A DNA stretch of 64,000 nt from Cylindrotheca closterium (Eukaryota > Bacillariophyta > Bacillariophyceae > Bacillariales > Bacillariaceae), in NCBI GenBank assembly GCA_933822405.4, contig CAKOGP040001803.1:1-64000 (forward strand), in the 5' to 3' direction. Below the pieces are notes generated by a model. It did not search any database. It had not been told where the DNA came from and saw only the letters and a program-made list of their open reading frames with translations. Shown here in pieces: positions 9,241 through 19,174 of this stretch (within the stretch, counting starts at the first letter, position 1; every line of letters starts with the position of its first letter). A program made the position numbers and the translations under genes.

Positions 9241-10608
9241 ATGATGCTGAAAACAACTGATAATATCCAAAAACGTGTCGAGACTGCTGGATTGCAACGA
9301 GCGACGTTGAATAAAAAGAAAGAAAAGGACGCTGTATTCAATTTGTTGGGGTTTCAACAACAGCAACAACAACAGCAACGACGACAACAACAACCACTGG
9401 TCAAACCACCCACTTCCTATGTTCCAAAGAGCAATGGCAATGGCAAATCGAGAACTTCAAAGGCTAGACTGAAGCCGCCTCCATATTATCCACCCAAATC
9501 CAAGAAACGCCCACGGCAAACCTTGGAAGACTTGTTGCGAGCCAATGACAGGGTCAAGCCTATTACACCTCCCATGATCCCAAAGGTCTTTTTGATGGAC
9601 ATGGGGAAAAAGAGGAAAAAGCATCCAACGGTTACCGATCAATTTGAAAATGCTGTGGAACCAAAACAATACCTCGAATATGACAGACGAGAAAATGAAG
9701 AGTTTTTGATGATGAGTCCAGTCTCCTCCGCACCCAAAGTTGGAAGTAACCTGCCCCCTGTATCCAAATATCAGTTGCTCCTAGAGAAACAGGCCGAAGA
9801 AAGAAGGAAAAGTCTAGCAAGGTTAACAGCTTCCAGGTTAAAAGGACAGCTATTTTCAGCCGTTCGCCCAGACAATGATGTGAACAAAAAGAGATCCAGC
9901 GCTGCTGCTAACAAAGCATCCAAAAATTCTTTCTCCAATACAAAGAAATCGAACGGTGGAATCTATGATGATGTTGAGATACCGACGAGTGAAGCCAAAA
10001 GACTCGCAGCTAGCAAAATCCGAGCAGCATCGAGGCAACCACCCCCAAAGGTGTCCATTTATAGTCCATCCGCACATTTTGCCATTACTATACCATTGCA
10101 CACGGCAGTGAATGCCAATACGGAACGAATACCGGCCTTTTCTCCTGGAGTGGGACCACATCAACAACGACGGCAACAACAACAGAATCGCGTTGGCCCC
10201 ATAAAGTACGAAGACTTTCTTCCTCCGAAAGCATGGCAAGAGATTAAGAACGCTCCTGAAATGCCACCCGTGGGGCCAGATATCCAAAAACTTGATCCCA
10301 TCTTGCACGTCGGTCCACATGATGTCTTGTATGGACGAGGAGGCTTTACCGGTATAAATCCGGGAAATAAAAGGCTGCGGGATTTGGTGGCAAAGTTTCG
10401 GATGGCCTACTTTGCAGCCCCCAAGGGAGTCAAGGGAGATTTGTCCAAAAAGGTTTTGAACTACATTCGGTCCAAAGGAGGAAAGTTCCTAGGCAAGGAT
10501 GATCGGACGTCTGCCTTGTGGTACGAGGTTGGAGATGAAAAAGCCTTTGGTAAATGTTCGCAGGCATTGCGAGATGGAATACAAGATCTTATCAAGCAAG
10601 CAGACTGA
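9241..10608 (+). CDS. DUF6824-domain protein with polyglutamine leader
   Basis: 455 residues. The N-terminal three quarters is basic and low in complexity, with a Gln-rich tract (residues about 38-52) and Lys/Arg clusters that could act as nuclear import signals. Residues about 361-453 form the conserved domain: DVLYGRGGFTGINPGN, then KKVLNYIRSKGGKFL, then LWYEVGDEKA and a closing helix. This matches DUF6824, a domain greatly expanded in diatoms. Its function is not established; the basic context suggests a nuclear or nucleic-acid role, which is inference. The start is one of two adjacent ATGs. A second, divergent member starts at 62203. Confidence 0.75.
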   Translation: MMLKTTDNIQKRVETAGLQRATLNKKKEKDAVFNLLGFQQQQQQQQRRQQQPLVKPPTSYVPKSNGNGKSRTSKARLKPPPYYPPKSKKRPRQTLEDLLRANDRVKPITPPMIPKVFLMDMGKKRKKHPTVTDQFENAVEPKQYLEYDRRENEEFLMMSPVSSAPKVGSNLPPVSKYQLLLEKQAEERRKSLARLTASRLKGQLFSAVRPDNDVNKKRSSAAANKASKNSFSNTKKSNGGIYDDVEIPTSEAKRLAASKIRAASRQPPPKVSIYSPSAHFAITIPLHTAVNANTERIPAFSPGVGPHQQRRQQQQNRVGPIKYEDFLPPKAWQEIKNAPEMPPVGPDIQKLDPILHVGPHDVLYGRGGFTGINPGNKRLRDLVAKFRMAYFAAPKGVKGDLSKKVLNYIRSKGGKFLGKDDRTSALWYEVGDEKAFGKCSQALRDGIQDLIKQAD

Positions 10609-10625
10609 TGAATGTCTGGTATTAT

Positions 10626-10655
10626 TATACTATACTATACTATACTATACTATAC
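10626..10655. repeat. TATAC microsatellite
   Basis: Six perfect tandem copies of TATAC, 18 bp after the DUF6824 stop codon, so within its probable 3' UTR. Confidence 0.9.
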
Positions 10656-10898
10656 TAGATCATTGCTGGGTATGATTGGGTTACAGGCAATCTATCAGAC
10701 CAGAGGGAAGCTAGAATAAAATATTTAAGATCTTGTTCGATCGACACGCACAATCATTGCGCTCAGCCATTCGTCTTGGAACGTCACCTTCTTCTTACAT
10801 CCAGCCTTGACGAGGAAATAAGCTCAAAACACTATTTATTATTATCTTAATGATTATTATACAATTGTATATATTATAATTTTATAGCTTCACTTCAT

Positions 10899-13003
10899 TC
10901 ACTCAAATTCTCCTTCATCATAATCGCCGGCGTATGATGATTCTCCGTGAAAATCACCTCCATACTCGCCGGCAAGTTCGCAAAGATCGACCATATGATC
11001 TTGGTCTTTGTCCCATCGAAAAGAAGAGGCAGCATATTCCATACATCGGGCCAATCCAGTGAGTGCAAAGCGTTCATCATTGTCACTCCGTGTGGAAGTG
11101 TCTAGCGGACTAGATGCTTCTTCCGTATCGTCCAGACTTTCGGTTTCGGTATCGTCCGCTCGTGGGCGCGTGGGAATCAGGCCGTCCTCCTTTTCTTTTT
11201 CTTCTTCTTCTTCTTCTTTGCCTTGCTTTGTTCGGGATGCCACAAAGGCCACACCCAGCGCGCAAAGGAGTCCAATTGTGGCAAAACCAACAATGGCGCG
11301 ACTGGAATCATCATCATTATCATCATCCCCCATTTCATCTTCGTGAGCCTTGATGCGACCGTCAAAGACTCCTTCTTCTGGAATGACTTCTGTGCGCTCC
11401 TCTGTCGTTGATGCAGTTGGCTGAATAGTTGGCTGAACAGTTGACTGAATAGTTGACTGAACAGTGGGCTGCTCGGATGGTTGGGATGTGGTTGGACTAA
11501 AAGATGGAGCTGCCGATGGCTGAATGGATGGATTGGATGTACTGGGGGCAGCAGAAGGTTCAAGCGATGGAGAGACGGATGGTGCATAGGTTGCAAAGGC
11601 GTCCTCCTCAAAGTTTTTTGCGTTGATATCGGCAAAGGCTTGTGCAAAAGACTCGGAATGCTGCCCACCTTCCCGCAGTGAATGCAAGAGCCAGGCGCCC
11701 CCGCCCGTCTCAAAGGCAATGGACGCGTAATCGATTGCCATTTTGTTGGGATCCAGCAAGTCAAGAGGCAGCCTCGTGTCAAAGCTGTTGTTCTTAGTGT
11801 AGGAACCATTGGCGTCAGGCTCAAAAATGATGCCATCGGAAGAGATTCCCAGTGGCCGAGCATCCAAGCGCAGGCCGTACATGGAAAGCATGGTAATGGT
11901 AGTTAACCGGTACCCAGTATCCAGTAGCTTTTGCTGAGTGTTATCGAGCGTGAAGTAATTGGTGGAATCGAGTTGTCGTTCCCGCCGTTCCACATTCAAT
12001 AACCGTCCTTGATAGGGTGCCGGGTCAGCTTCTGGTGGCATCATGACGCAGGCCCTGTACAGGAAATTTGCCGGAGAGTCGGCAATCAATTCATCATCGT
12101 ACCACACTTTGATGTATCCTTGCCCCTGGTCACAGCAAAATCCATCCAAGTTGGAGTCCTCAAAGAGAAGCTTGTACATCTGGTCCTTCTCCAAGCATTT
12201 GGTGACCCGAACCACTTCATTCGGAAGGTACCCTCCGTCTTGTGATATGACGTTGCTCTCTCTATCTTCTAGTGTCCACGATGTTTCAGCACCATAGTCG
12301 TCGGTTTTGAACTCGGTTTGGAATAGGTTGCCGTCACAAGAGTTGTCATATCTCGCCTGAAGGATTGATTCGCAACAAAAAGATGATTTGTGAGCTACTC
12401 ACTGACTCGGTCATGATCATAAATTCAATATGTTGGTTCCCCATCATTCGTTCTCCAACGTACCTCATCTGTGACTAGGATCATATTGCGACCCATCGTT
12501 TTGCAGGTTTGTACCAAGTTCTTTCCGTTAATTTCACTGGGCAAATCGCGAATAGCGTAGTGGATCGCTTGCCATCCGTCCTCATACTTTCCTTCCGTAA
12601 CCCAGCTGTCCATGAGGCTGGAATCTACCACTCCTTGTGCAGTGCCTTCTGTACAGCCGTGCAGGTGTCCTCGGTCCAGTCCAAAGGGATCGTGTTCGCT
12701 AGATCCGAATCCATGGACGCAAACAAAGACGTTGTCCACCCCAGCATCCTTTAATTGAGTAATGATAGAAGGAATGGCTGTATTCTTCATAAAGTCTTGT
12801 TCTGTTGCCATGGATCCGCTTTCGTCCATAACTATCGATATTAACGAACAAGATTCGTCGCCCAAAAGTGGTGCATTGTATTCAAAATACTCATTGATGG
12901 GTTGACCAATGTTGCTGGCGATGGTTGAAGCAATGACACAGCTGCCAATTATTATTATGCATTGCAAGAGTGTGTGCTGTCTTGTCATCATCATCATCAT
13001 CAT
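10899..13003 (-). CDS. Secreted/type I membrane protein with vWA domain and Pro-Ser stalk (two exons)
   Basis: Join on the minus strand: 13003-12464 and 12356-10899; intron 12463-12357 (107 bp, GTACGT...CAG); 665 residues. The start lies in a run of six ATG codons, then a hydrophobic signal peptide (IIIIGSCVIAS). Residues about 50-180 are a von Willebrand A domain with a MIDAS motif DESGS (D60, S62, S64) and ILVTDE. Next is a beta-rich region with paired cysteines (FCCDQG). A low-complexity stalk of PS-x-x-PS and PT/QP repeats follows, then a TM helix (about 529-551, IVGFATIGLLCAL). The cytoplasmic tail is acidic and Ser-rich. Pro-Ser stalks are common on diatom surface proteins. Adhesion or matrix binding is inferred; ligand unknown. 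Confidence 0.78.
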
Positions 13004-13793
13004 TGATTCACTGTGTGTAGTGACCTTTTGTCTTCGAGATCCCAAGAGCTTATAGATATTTTGTACCTAGCCCAATAATAGTGGACGGGCACTTTCTTGG
13101 TTGTGTGGATCTTGACAACACCCATCATTCGTTAATTTTGTTGAAGGTATATGTGCAAATAGGTTCCGAATCCGGGATCAATACCAGGATCGATTAGTAG
13201 TCGAGTCGTGGGTTTGAGTCGAAGGAATCAAATCATAATGCGTGGAGTGGATCGAAAAAAGTAAGAGCTACTGTATGTTCTAAGCATACGATAGGAGTAG
13301 CACATCGAAGCAAAGCCGTGCAAAAGAAAAAAGTTATGTTGGACAGTTTGGAACATTCATCGCCCACCCAACACAAGCATTATTGAAAACAGATGTGCTG
13401 TATATTGAAAGGATAATATGTAGTAGTTTATATATATTAGGTTTTCTTCTAATGACTAAGGTTGAGCGCGTATATAGCTAGTAGCGTTTTCTAAGAGGGA
13501 GGTTGTGGATTGAGGAAGGAGCCCTTCAGCGTTGGAAGGACAGTGCATGTGTGTGTATGTTTGTGGAAAGAGTTCTTCCACGATGAGGAACTCCGTGTCT
13601 TGGATGGACACAACTCTAACCAGCAAGGCTACATGAATTGTAAGGATAGACCAAGTCGCATATCATTCATGGATTTATAAATGGCCTTTGTCAGTAGGTC
13701 TCTTTTTTTTTTGGGAACTATGGTAAGGAAAAAGTTCGTCTCATTGGGTCAGTCGCTTGTGTATTCGCAGCGCCATTATCAGTCCGCCTTTGT
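13004..13793. other. Intergenic region upstream of the vWA gene
   Basis: 790 bp. The right part is the 3' side of the bestrophin-like gene, the left part the promoter of the vWA gene; both are on the minus strand. It contains a T-run at about 13703 but no gene I can support. Confidence 0.4.
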
Positions 13794-15131
13794 TCAGTTG
13801 GTAGCGGCTCGTGGTTCGGAGTCTTCTTCAAATTCAGTGGCCTCGTCACTTCCAAACTTGGTAGAATCTTCCATGACTGGTTCTTCGGGGGTCGTCGTTT
13901 CTTCCGCGGCGGCGATTCGCTTCAATGGGTTGTTGTCCAACAGGTCGTATCCATTGGCAATGGCATCCACTCCGGCGTTGATACCATCACTGTACTGACG
14001 GATGGGAAGGATGTTAAAGGGCTCTTCGATTTGCAAACCAACATCTTCGATTCCGAGAATGGCATAAGAGATCATCATTGAGGCCGGAACCACTCCAAGT
14101 GGACCACAGCCATCGTAAATGGCAAATGGGAGCAAGAAGCACCAAAGAGCCAACAAGCGCGAAGTATGTCTGGTAAAGTCGGTGGGAAGGGGTGTCCTCA
14201 AGACCCGTTCCGCTTGACCCAAGCACATGACTATTCTTCGAACTTGTTCGTCCATGGTCTTGTTGTAGAAAGCGTTTACGTATGCCCCATTGTCGGCAAT
14301 GATTCGCCTCATACCGGCGGACACGTGCAAGGGAAGGTGAATTTTATCCAAATAGCCGGAACAGATGTACTTAAAGTCTTCATGTTCCTCATCCTTGTAA
14401 ATGTCCAAAAGCTCGGCATGTAGTTCGGCGTAAAGCTTGTTTCCCAAATCTGGGTCATCGTCCGCGTACATAAAGTGGCCACCCTTGGCATTCAGGTGAA
14501 AGTGGGTGATGACGGGAAAGGCCTTGATGAGTTTGAGCATGCGGTCTTTTTGGTATGGATCGTCAATCCACATGCATGCATTTCCTGCAAGATCGCGGGC
14601 AGCATTGTTGATTTCTCCCCAAAATTTGCGACCTTCGTCGTATCGACCGTAGGAGGCATTGAGTCGAAAGGCAACCAACATACCCAAGGCAGTGGTGGCA
14701 CCAGACAAGGCAGAACCATGAAGCGTTAGTTGCTCCATGTAATTCTCAGCTACCTGGGTATTGTATACAGCAACGGCGCTTGCAGTAGCGCCAACTGTAA
14801 AGAGATCGGGGAACATGAGTCTTTGGAACGGACTGGAGTGAAATATGGTACGAACCGCTCGGAATCGCAGCCAGACACTCTTTTGCCTCTCCCAGTGAGT
14901 TGGTGTAAAGTTGAGTTCACGAGTGGGACTGTGTCTGGATTGTCTTGCTAGTCGTCCATCGCCCAGCTTGTTGAACACAAAGGAATCATTGGGTCCTCCG
15001 CGATCCGCGCGAGGCACATAATACGTATCCTTGACGACGGGAGTCAAAGATGATAGACATCTCGTTCTGGGGGCAACAATTACACCTATTTGGACAGTGA
15101 ATTTGGATGTCTTTGCTAATGCCAAATTCAT
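13794..15131 (-). CDS. Bestrophin-like anion channel
   Basis: 445 residues from the first in-frame ATG (15131); a TAG lies in frame upstream. The core matches the bestrophin / UPF0187 family: an early TM helix near FPDLFTVGATASAVAVYNTQ, a second at GATTALGMLVAFRLNASYGRY with the typical Arg-Asn-rich turn, then WGEINNAARDLAG, a long amphipathic middle, 'RHTSRLLALWCFLLPFAIYD' and an EDVGLQIEEPF closing motif typical of the family. The C-terminus is acidic. Bestrophin-like channels of algae have been linked to chloroplast bicarbonate or chloride flux; such a role here is inference. The N-terminus is not a clear bipartite plastid signal. Divergent from the peptidase gene at 15683. Confidence 0.8.
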   Translation of the reverse strand: MNLALAKTSKFTVQIGVIVAPRTRCLSSLTPVVKDTYYVPRADRGGPNDSFVFNKLGDGRLARQSRHSPTRELNFTPTHWERQKSVWLRFRAVRTIFHSSPFQRLMFPDLFTVGATASAVAVYNTQVAENYMEQLTLHGSALSGATTALGMLVAFRLNASYGRYDEGRKFWGEINNAARDLAGNACMWIDDPYQKDRMLKLIKAFPVITHFHLNAKGGHFMYADDDPDLGNKLYAELHAELLDIYKDEEHEDFKYICSGYLDKIHLPLHVSAGMRRIIADNGAYVNAFYNKTMDEQVRRIVMCLGQAERVLRTPLPTDFTRHTSRLLALWCFLLPFAIYDGCGPLGVVPASMMISYAILGIEDVGLQIEEPFNILPIRQYSDGINAGVDAIANGYDLLDNNPLKRIAAAEETTTPEEPVMEDSTKFGSDEATEFEEDSEPRAATN

Positions 15132-15682
15132 TGTTGATATTGGTATTAATAGTAATAGCAAGCAAGCAAGCAAGCAACTATAGAAATTGTTTTGAGTTAG
15201 CTTTGTTGTTGCCTCTAGATCTGTGAGAAGTCTTGTATTTCTTGTTTTCTGCAGATTCGACTTTCAAGTGCGTTTTTTCCTGGAAAAAGGCGAGAAGAGT
15301 GAGAACTTTTTTTGGATGACGTGTTCATCGACTTGATTGACTAGGTTTGATTGGCCAAATGGCTTGCTCTGATTGGTCAAAGTACTGGCACAGATCGTCA
15401 GCTCGAGAAGAAAATGAGAAGCTGAGCGTACAGTATTTCCCAAGGGTCCAGACTCTGAACACGTATGTATGATGTACGAGGTACGTTCGAAAGAGGCGTT
15501 TGTGACGTCGGCCCTTCTCAGCACTAACTTCTCGCGGAACTTCTTCTCACCAGATCAAGTTGGTTGCGTCTTGCCTTGGTCGATTGATTCGATCATCGAC
15601 TAGTTTGACCAATGATTCCATCGAATAAAAGCAACATATTATACATACTACCAGTACCCTGCTACCATCCATTGCAATCATC
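15132..15682. promoter_or_regulatory. Shared divergent promoter with two TGACGT motifs
   Basis: 551 bp between the bestrophin-like and peptidase genes. TGACGT occurs at 15317-15322 and 15503-15508. In Phaeodactylum the same hexamer is the CO2/cAMP-responsive element studied in a carbonic anhydrase promoter. Motif presence is seen; function is inference. A GCAA-type tetranucleotide run (gcaagcaagcaagcaa) lies at about 15159-15176. Confidence 0.35.
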
Positions 15683-17833
15683 ATGCCATTTTACACGCTA
15701 CCCCGACACCTTGCAGCAAGGAATTCACGGTCGCTGACCTCCTCTTTTGCCAGACGATCATCTTTCAAACATGGATTGTTCCAGAAACGGCAGCTTCAAA
15801 ACGTCGCCACGACGAGCCAAGAAACAGGACTCTTTTCCTTGTCGTCCATTCAACACCCATCCGATTTTTCGCATGTATCCAAACAAGCCATTCATACATC
15901 GGATGATTTACGGACGAGTTTACCGGAGCATATCACTAGCAAAGCGCAAGCCGTAAATGTTCTGTATCAATTGGATCAGATCAGCAAAACGGTCTGCAAT
16001 GTCATTGATGCGGCCGAACTCTGTCGGTCGGCCCATGCTTCCCCCATTTGGAGAGAGGCTGCCAACAATGCCTTTATGCAACTCCAAGACTATATTGGTA
16101 CATTGAATGCTGACAAGAATCTATACGATAATCTGGCCTACGTATACCAACAGTATTATGACCAACTGACTCCCGAAGAGCAACGATTTTGCCTACTCCT
16201 CAAGCAAGAGTTTGAAATTGATGGGATTCATTTGCCAAAAGAGGGACGCGAAAAAGTCAAGGAGGTTCATAATCGCATCACCAATCTAGAGACTTTGTTT
16301 GCAAGCAACATTACGCATTCGAACAAGCGCTTCTGGGTCGACTTGGAAGCTGTGGAACAAATCATTCCCAAGGATGTTTTGTTGGCCAATGGTGCCACTT
16401 TAGATCCAAGCAAACCTGGAAGGATTCAGTTACCCGCAAACTCTCCCATTTCCAATTCGATTACTAGTTTTGGAAATGCAGCAGCTTTGCGAAAGGAGGT
16501 TTACTTGGCGTCGGTGAATAGTTGTACGGACAACATTGATGTCTTGGAATCTTTGATTGATGCACGACAAGAGTTGGCCCATGCCTTGGGATACGAGTCC
16601 TACAGCCAACGATTTCTACAAGATAAAATGGCGCAATCCCCCGAAACTGTCAACCAATTCCTACAGGGCTTGCAACAACAAATTGCTCCAGGCCACAAGA
16701 AGGAAATGGAACTGATCAGTCGCACCAAACAATCCTTGGAAGGTGGTTCGGCTACTGTCGAACCTTGGGACTTGAAATTTTACACCAAATTGCTCAAAGC
16801 TCATGTCGGTGGAGTGGATCCCAATGTGCTAGCGGAGTATTTCAGTTTGCCCAATTGCTTGAATGCGATGCAATTTTTGGTACAACAACTATTTGGCATC
16901 AAGATGCAAGAAGAAGAAATGCATCCCAGCGAACGATGGGATGTGGATACGACTGAAAATGGTCCTGCCACAATGGCCACAAGTATTAGTAGTAGTACGG
17001 ACATTCGCAAGTTCAAGTTCTATGAGGAGAAGAGTGGACGAGAATTGGGATCCATGTATTTGGATCTTCATCCACGCCCGGGCAAGTATACTCATGCCGC
17101 TCACTTTACCGTCCGCTGTGGCTGTGTGGAAAATGGGCTGGGTTCAAACTATCAATTGCCCATTGTGGCACTGGTGTGCAATATCAACGAACAGGGGTCC
17201 ACGCATCAAGATGTGGAAACCCTGTTTCACGAATTTGGTCACGCCATGCATTCCTTGCTCAGTCGCACAAACTTTCAACACTTGGCGGGAACTCGAGGGG
17301 CGATGGATTTTGTGGAAACTCCTTCGCATTGGATGGAACACTATGTTTGGGACGAAGAATTTCTGCCCATTCTAGCACGCAAGGAAAATGGGGAACCGAT
17401 TCCCGAATCGCTGTCCAAGCCCTTGGTGCAAAGTCGCAATTCCTTCCGTTGCATTGAAATGCAAAGTCAGCTAGTTTTGTCCAAATTCGATCAGCAAATC
17501 TTTGGAGCCAACAAGGGAAGTCAAACCACACAAGAGATTTGGGATGCGCTACACCGTGAACATGGTGTACCGCACGCCGACGGAACTCATTGGTTCACCA
17601 ATGTAGGTCATTTGGTAACCTATGGAGCTGGATACTATGGCTACCTCTATGCTCAAGTCTTTGCCAGTACGATCTGGAATACGCATTTTCAGGGACAGAG
17701 CTTGAAGAGATCTTCTGGTGACCTCATTTGGAAGAAGGTACTAATCCATGGAGGATCAAAGGAACCAAGCATGATGCTGGAAGACTTGGTGGGCAAGAAA
17801 CCACAAATGGAGAAGTACTGGGGTTCACTTTAG
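15683..17833 (+). CDS. MIPEP-like: M3-family metallopeptidase, mitochondrial intermediate peptidase type
   Basis: 716 residues, the usual length for mitochondrial intermediate peptidase. The N-terminus is basic and rich in Ser and Arg (RHLAARNSRS...FARRSSF), fitting a mitochondrial presequence. The zinc site is HEFGH at 516-520 with the third ligand E545 in FVETPSHWMEH, 25 residues on, as in thimet/MIP enzymes. Other MIP-like markers are the TLFHEFGHAMHSLL context and GAGYYGYLYAQVFAS near the C-terminus. MIP removes an octapeptide from imported precursors after MPP cleavage. Intronless. It ends 54 bp before the stop of the convergent MYND-type gene. Confidence 0.92.
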   Translation: MPFYTLPRHLAARNSRSLTSSFARRSSFKHGLFQKRQLQNVATTSQETGLFSLSSIQHPSDFSHVSKQAIHTSDDLRTSLPEHITSKAQAVNVLYQLDQISKTVCNVIDAAELCRSAHASPIWREAANNAFMQLQDYIGTLNADKNLYDNLAYVYQQYYDQLTPEEQRFCLLLKQEFEIDGIHLPKEGREKVKEVHNRITNLETLFASNITHSNKRFWVDLEAVEQIIPKDVLLANGATLDPSKPGRIQLPANSPISNSITSFGNAAALRKEVYLASVNSCTDNIDVLESLIDARQELAHALGYESYSQRFLQDKMAQSPETVNQFLQGLQQQIAPGHKKEMELISRTKQSLEGGSATVEPWDLKFYTKLLKAHVGGVDPNVLAEYFSLPNCLNAMQFLVQQLFGIKMQEEEMHPSERWDVDTTENGPATMATSISSSTDIRKFKFYEEKSGRELGSMYLDLHPRPGKYTHAAHFTVRCGCVENGLGSNYQLPIVALVCNINEQGSTHQDVETLFHEFGHAMHSLLSRTNFQHLAGTRGAMDFVETPSHWMEHYVWDEEFLPILARKENGEPIPESLSKPLVQSRNSFRCIEMQSQLVLSKFDQQIFGANKGSQTTQEIWDALHREHGVPHADGTHWFTNVGHLVTYGAGYYGYLYAQVFASTIWNTHFQGQSLKRSSGDLIWKKVLIHGGSKEPSMMLEDLVGKKPQMEKYWGSL

Positions 17834-17887
17834 GTATGGTTTTTTAAGAGTTCTGGTCTCAATTAGGACGCATGTCATCTCTGCCAA

Positions 17888-18731
17888 TTATCCATGCATT
17901 TCATAGTGGCGGAACAAGGAATGGTGGAGGCCTGCCCACAGTTTCTTTCCACCCACGTCCTCGAAAATGCCATCTTCAGATGCATCAAAGTTGGTCGCAT
18001 CCAGCTGACGTTCCAGAAGCTCGGATACCTCTCTCTGGGCTCGTTCTCCTTTTTCTTGGACTTCCGCATCACTATACTGAGACATGCTGCTGAGGCCATA
18101 GATGGTTTCCGCGGTACGTCGAAGACTTGGGCTGAAAGAGAACACATTCTCTCCTCCCCATTTGATTTTGGCATCTTCCTTCTCGAACACGTGCGTCAAC
18201 AAGTTGGGTGCAAAGTACCCAATGCATAAGGCAAAGTTGAATTTGGACGGTGGAATGACTTTGTTCCGAATCCCAAGCTTGAAGAAGTTGAGAAAGTCTT
18301 TGACAACGATGAAAGCTTTGGTACGGCTGTCATAAGAGGCTCCTTCCGACGCAGACATACCGATCTCGTACAGGCCATGAAAGTTCATACTGCCCCAAGC
18401 TACATCATCGTCAGCACGCATTCGATAACAGTCCACTATCCATTCGGCTGAACGATAGCTTCCGTGAGTTTCAAACCATGATTGTTTGTTGTCCAAGCTA
18501 CCCGTAAATTCGTCGGGGTCATGTAAAGTGATCTTGGGTCCACTGCTGGCAAAAGGATTAAATTCGGGAAGTGGCTGATGACTCACGCTCTTGTGGACCT
18601 TCCAAAATGCCTTCTGGTAGCCAATCGCGATCGCAGACGCCAAACTTATTGTTGGGAGATGGACAGGTCGGACAAGCAAAGTGGCACCTGGCCCCCGGCT
18701 TTCCACAGTGAACACAAGGGCTTGCCGCCAT
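17888..18731 (-). CDS. MYND-type zinc-finger protein, reading frame interrupted once
   Basis: ATG at 18731 opens MAASPCVHCGKPGARC, then FACPTC and FGVCDRD. The frame then runs into an unrelated stretch, while the -1 shifted frame continues QKAFWKVHKSVSH and stays open to 17888. If one base of the plus-strand 'cc' at 18621-18622 is surplus, the frames join and place a Cys exactly where MYND fingers have it (CxxxC...QxxFWxxH). The span is 844 nt, one more than a multiple of three. The joined protein would be about 280 residues, its second half an unrecognised acidic domain. No plausible GT-AG intron resolves the break. Either a sequence error or a fresh pseudogene. Confidence 0.6.
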
Positions 18732-19062
18732 AATTTTTAAAATTTCTGTAATCGAGGGAGAAAAATTTATGAAATCATACAGTATGTACCGTATCCAAAG
18801 TCTCGAGGGCCACCGAGCCAATCAGAAGAGTTTTGAAATTTTCGCCCAGCAGTACGTTTTGCACAATGAACAACATCAAGAGTCTCAGGTCATCGTACCA
18901 GGCAGCAAGCCATGCATCCGCATACCTCCTTTCAAATTCTATAAACATTATCGTTGTTACCATTTGCATCTAGTAGTTATTATCATTGAAATCTAAAAAC
19001 CTTTTAGATTGGTCGCTCCTCTGATGAAAATTCTTGGGATCTGGGTCTTGGCGGGACTCGTG

Positions 19063-19070
19063 TGACGTCA
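19063..19070. promoter_or_regulatory. TGACGTCA palindrome (bZIP/CRE-type site)
   Basis: Perfect 8-bp CRE-like palindrome, 105 bp upstream of the dehydrogenase start and inside the divergent 443-bp spacer shared with the MYND-type gene. Binding is not demonstrated. Confidence 0.35.
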
Positions 19071-19174
19071 TCCACCAGCTCACGATGAAAGAAATGATGA
19101 ATGATGATGTTTACTGGTACGAGTGCAAATGATTCTCTACAGAACCAATAAACTATCGTTAGTCTCCTTCAACC

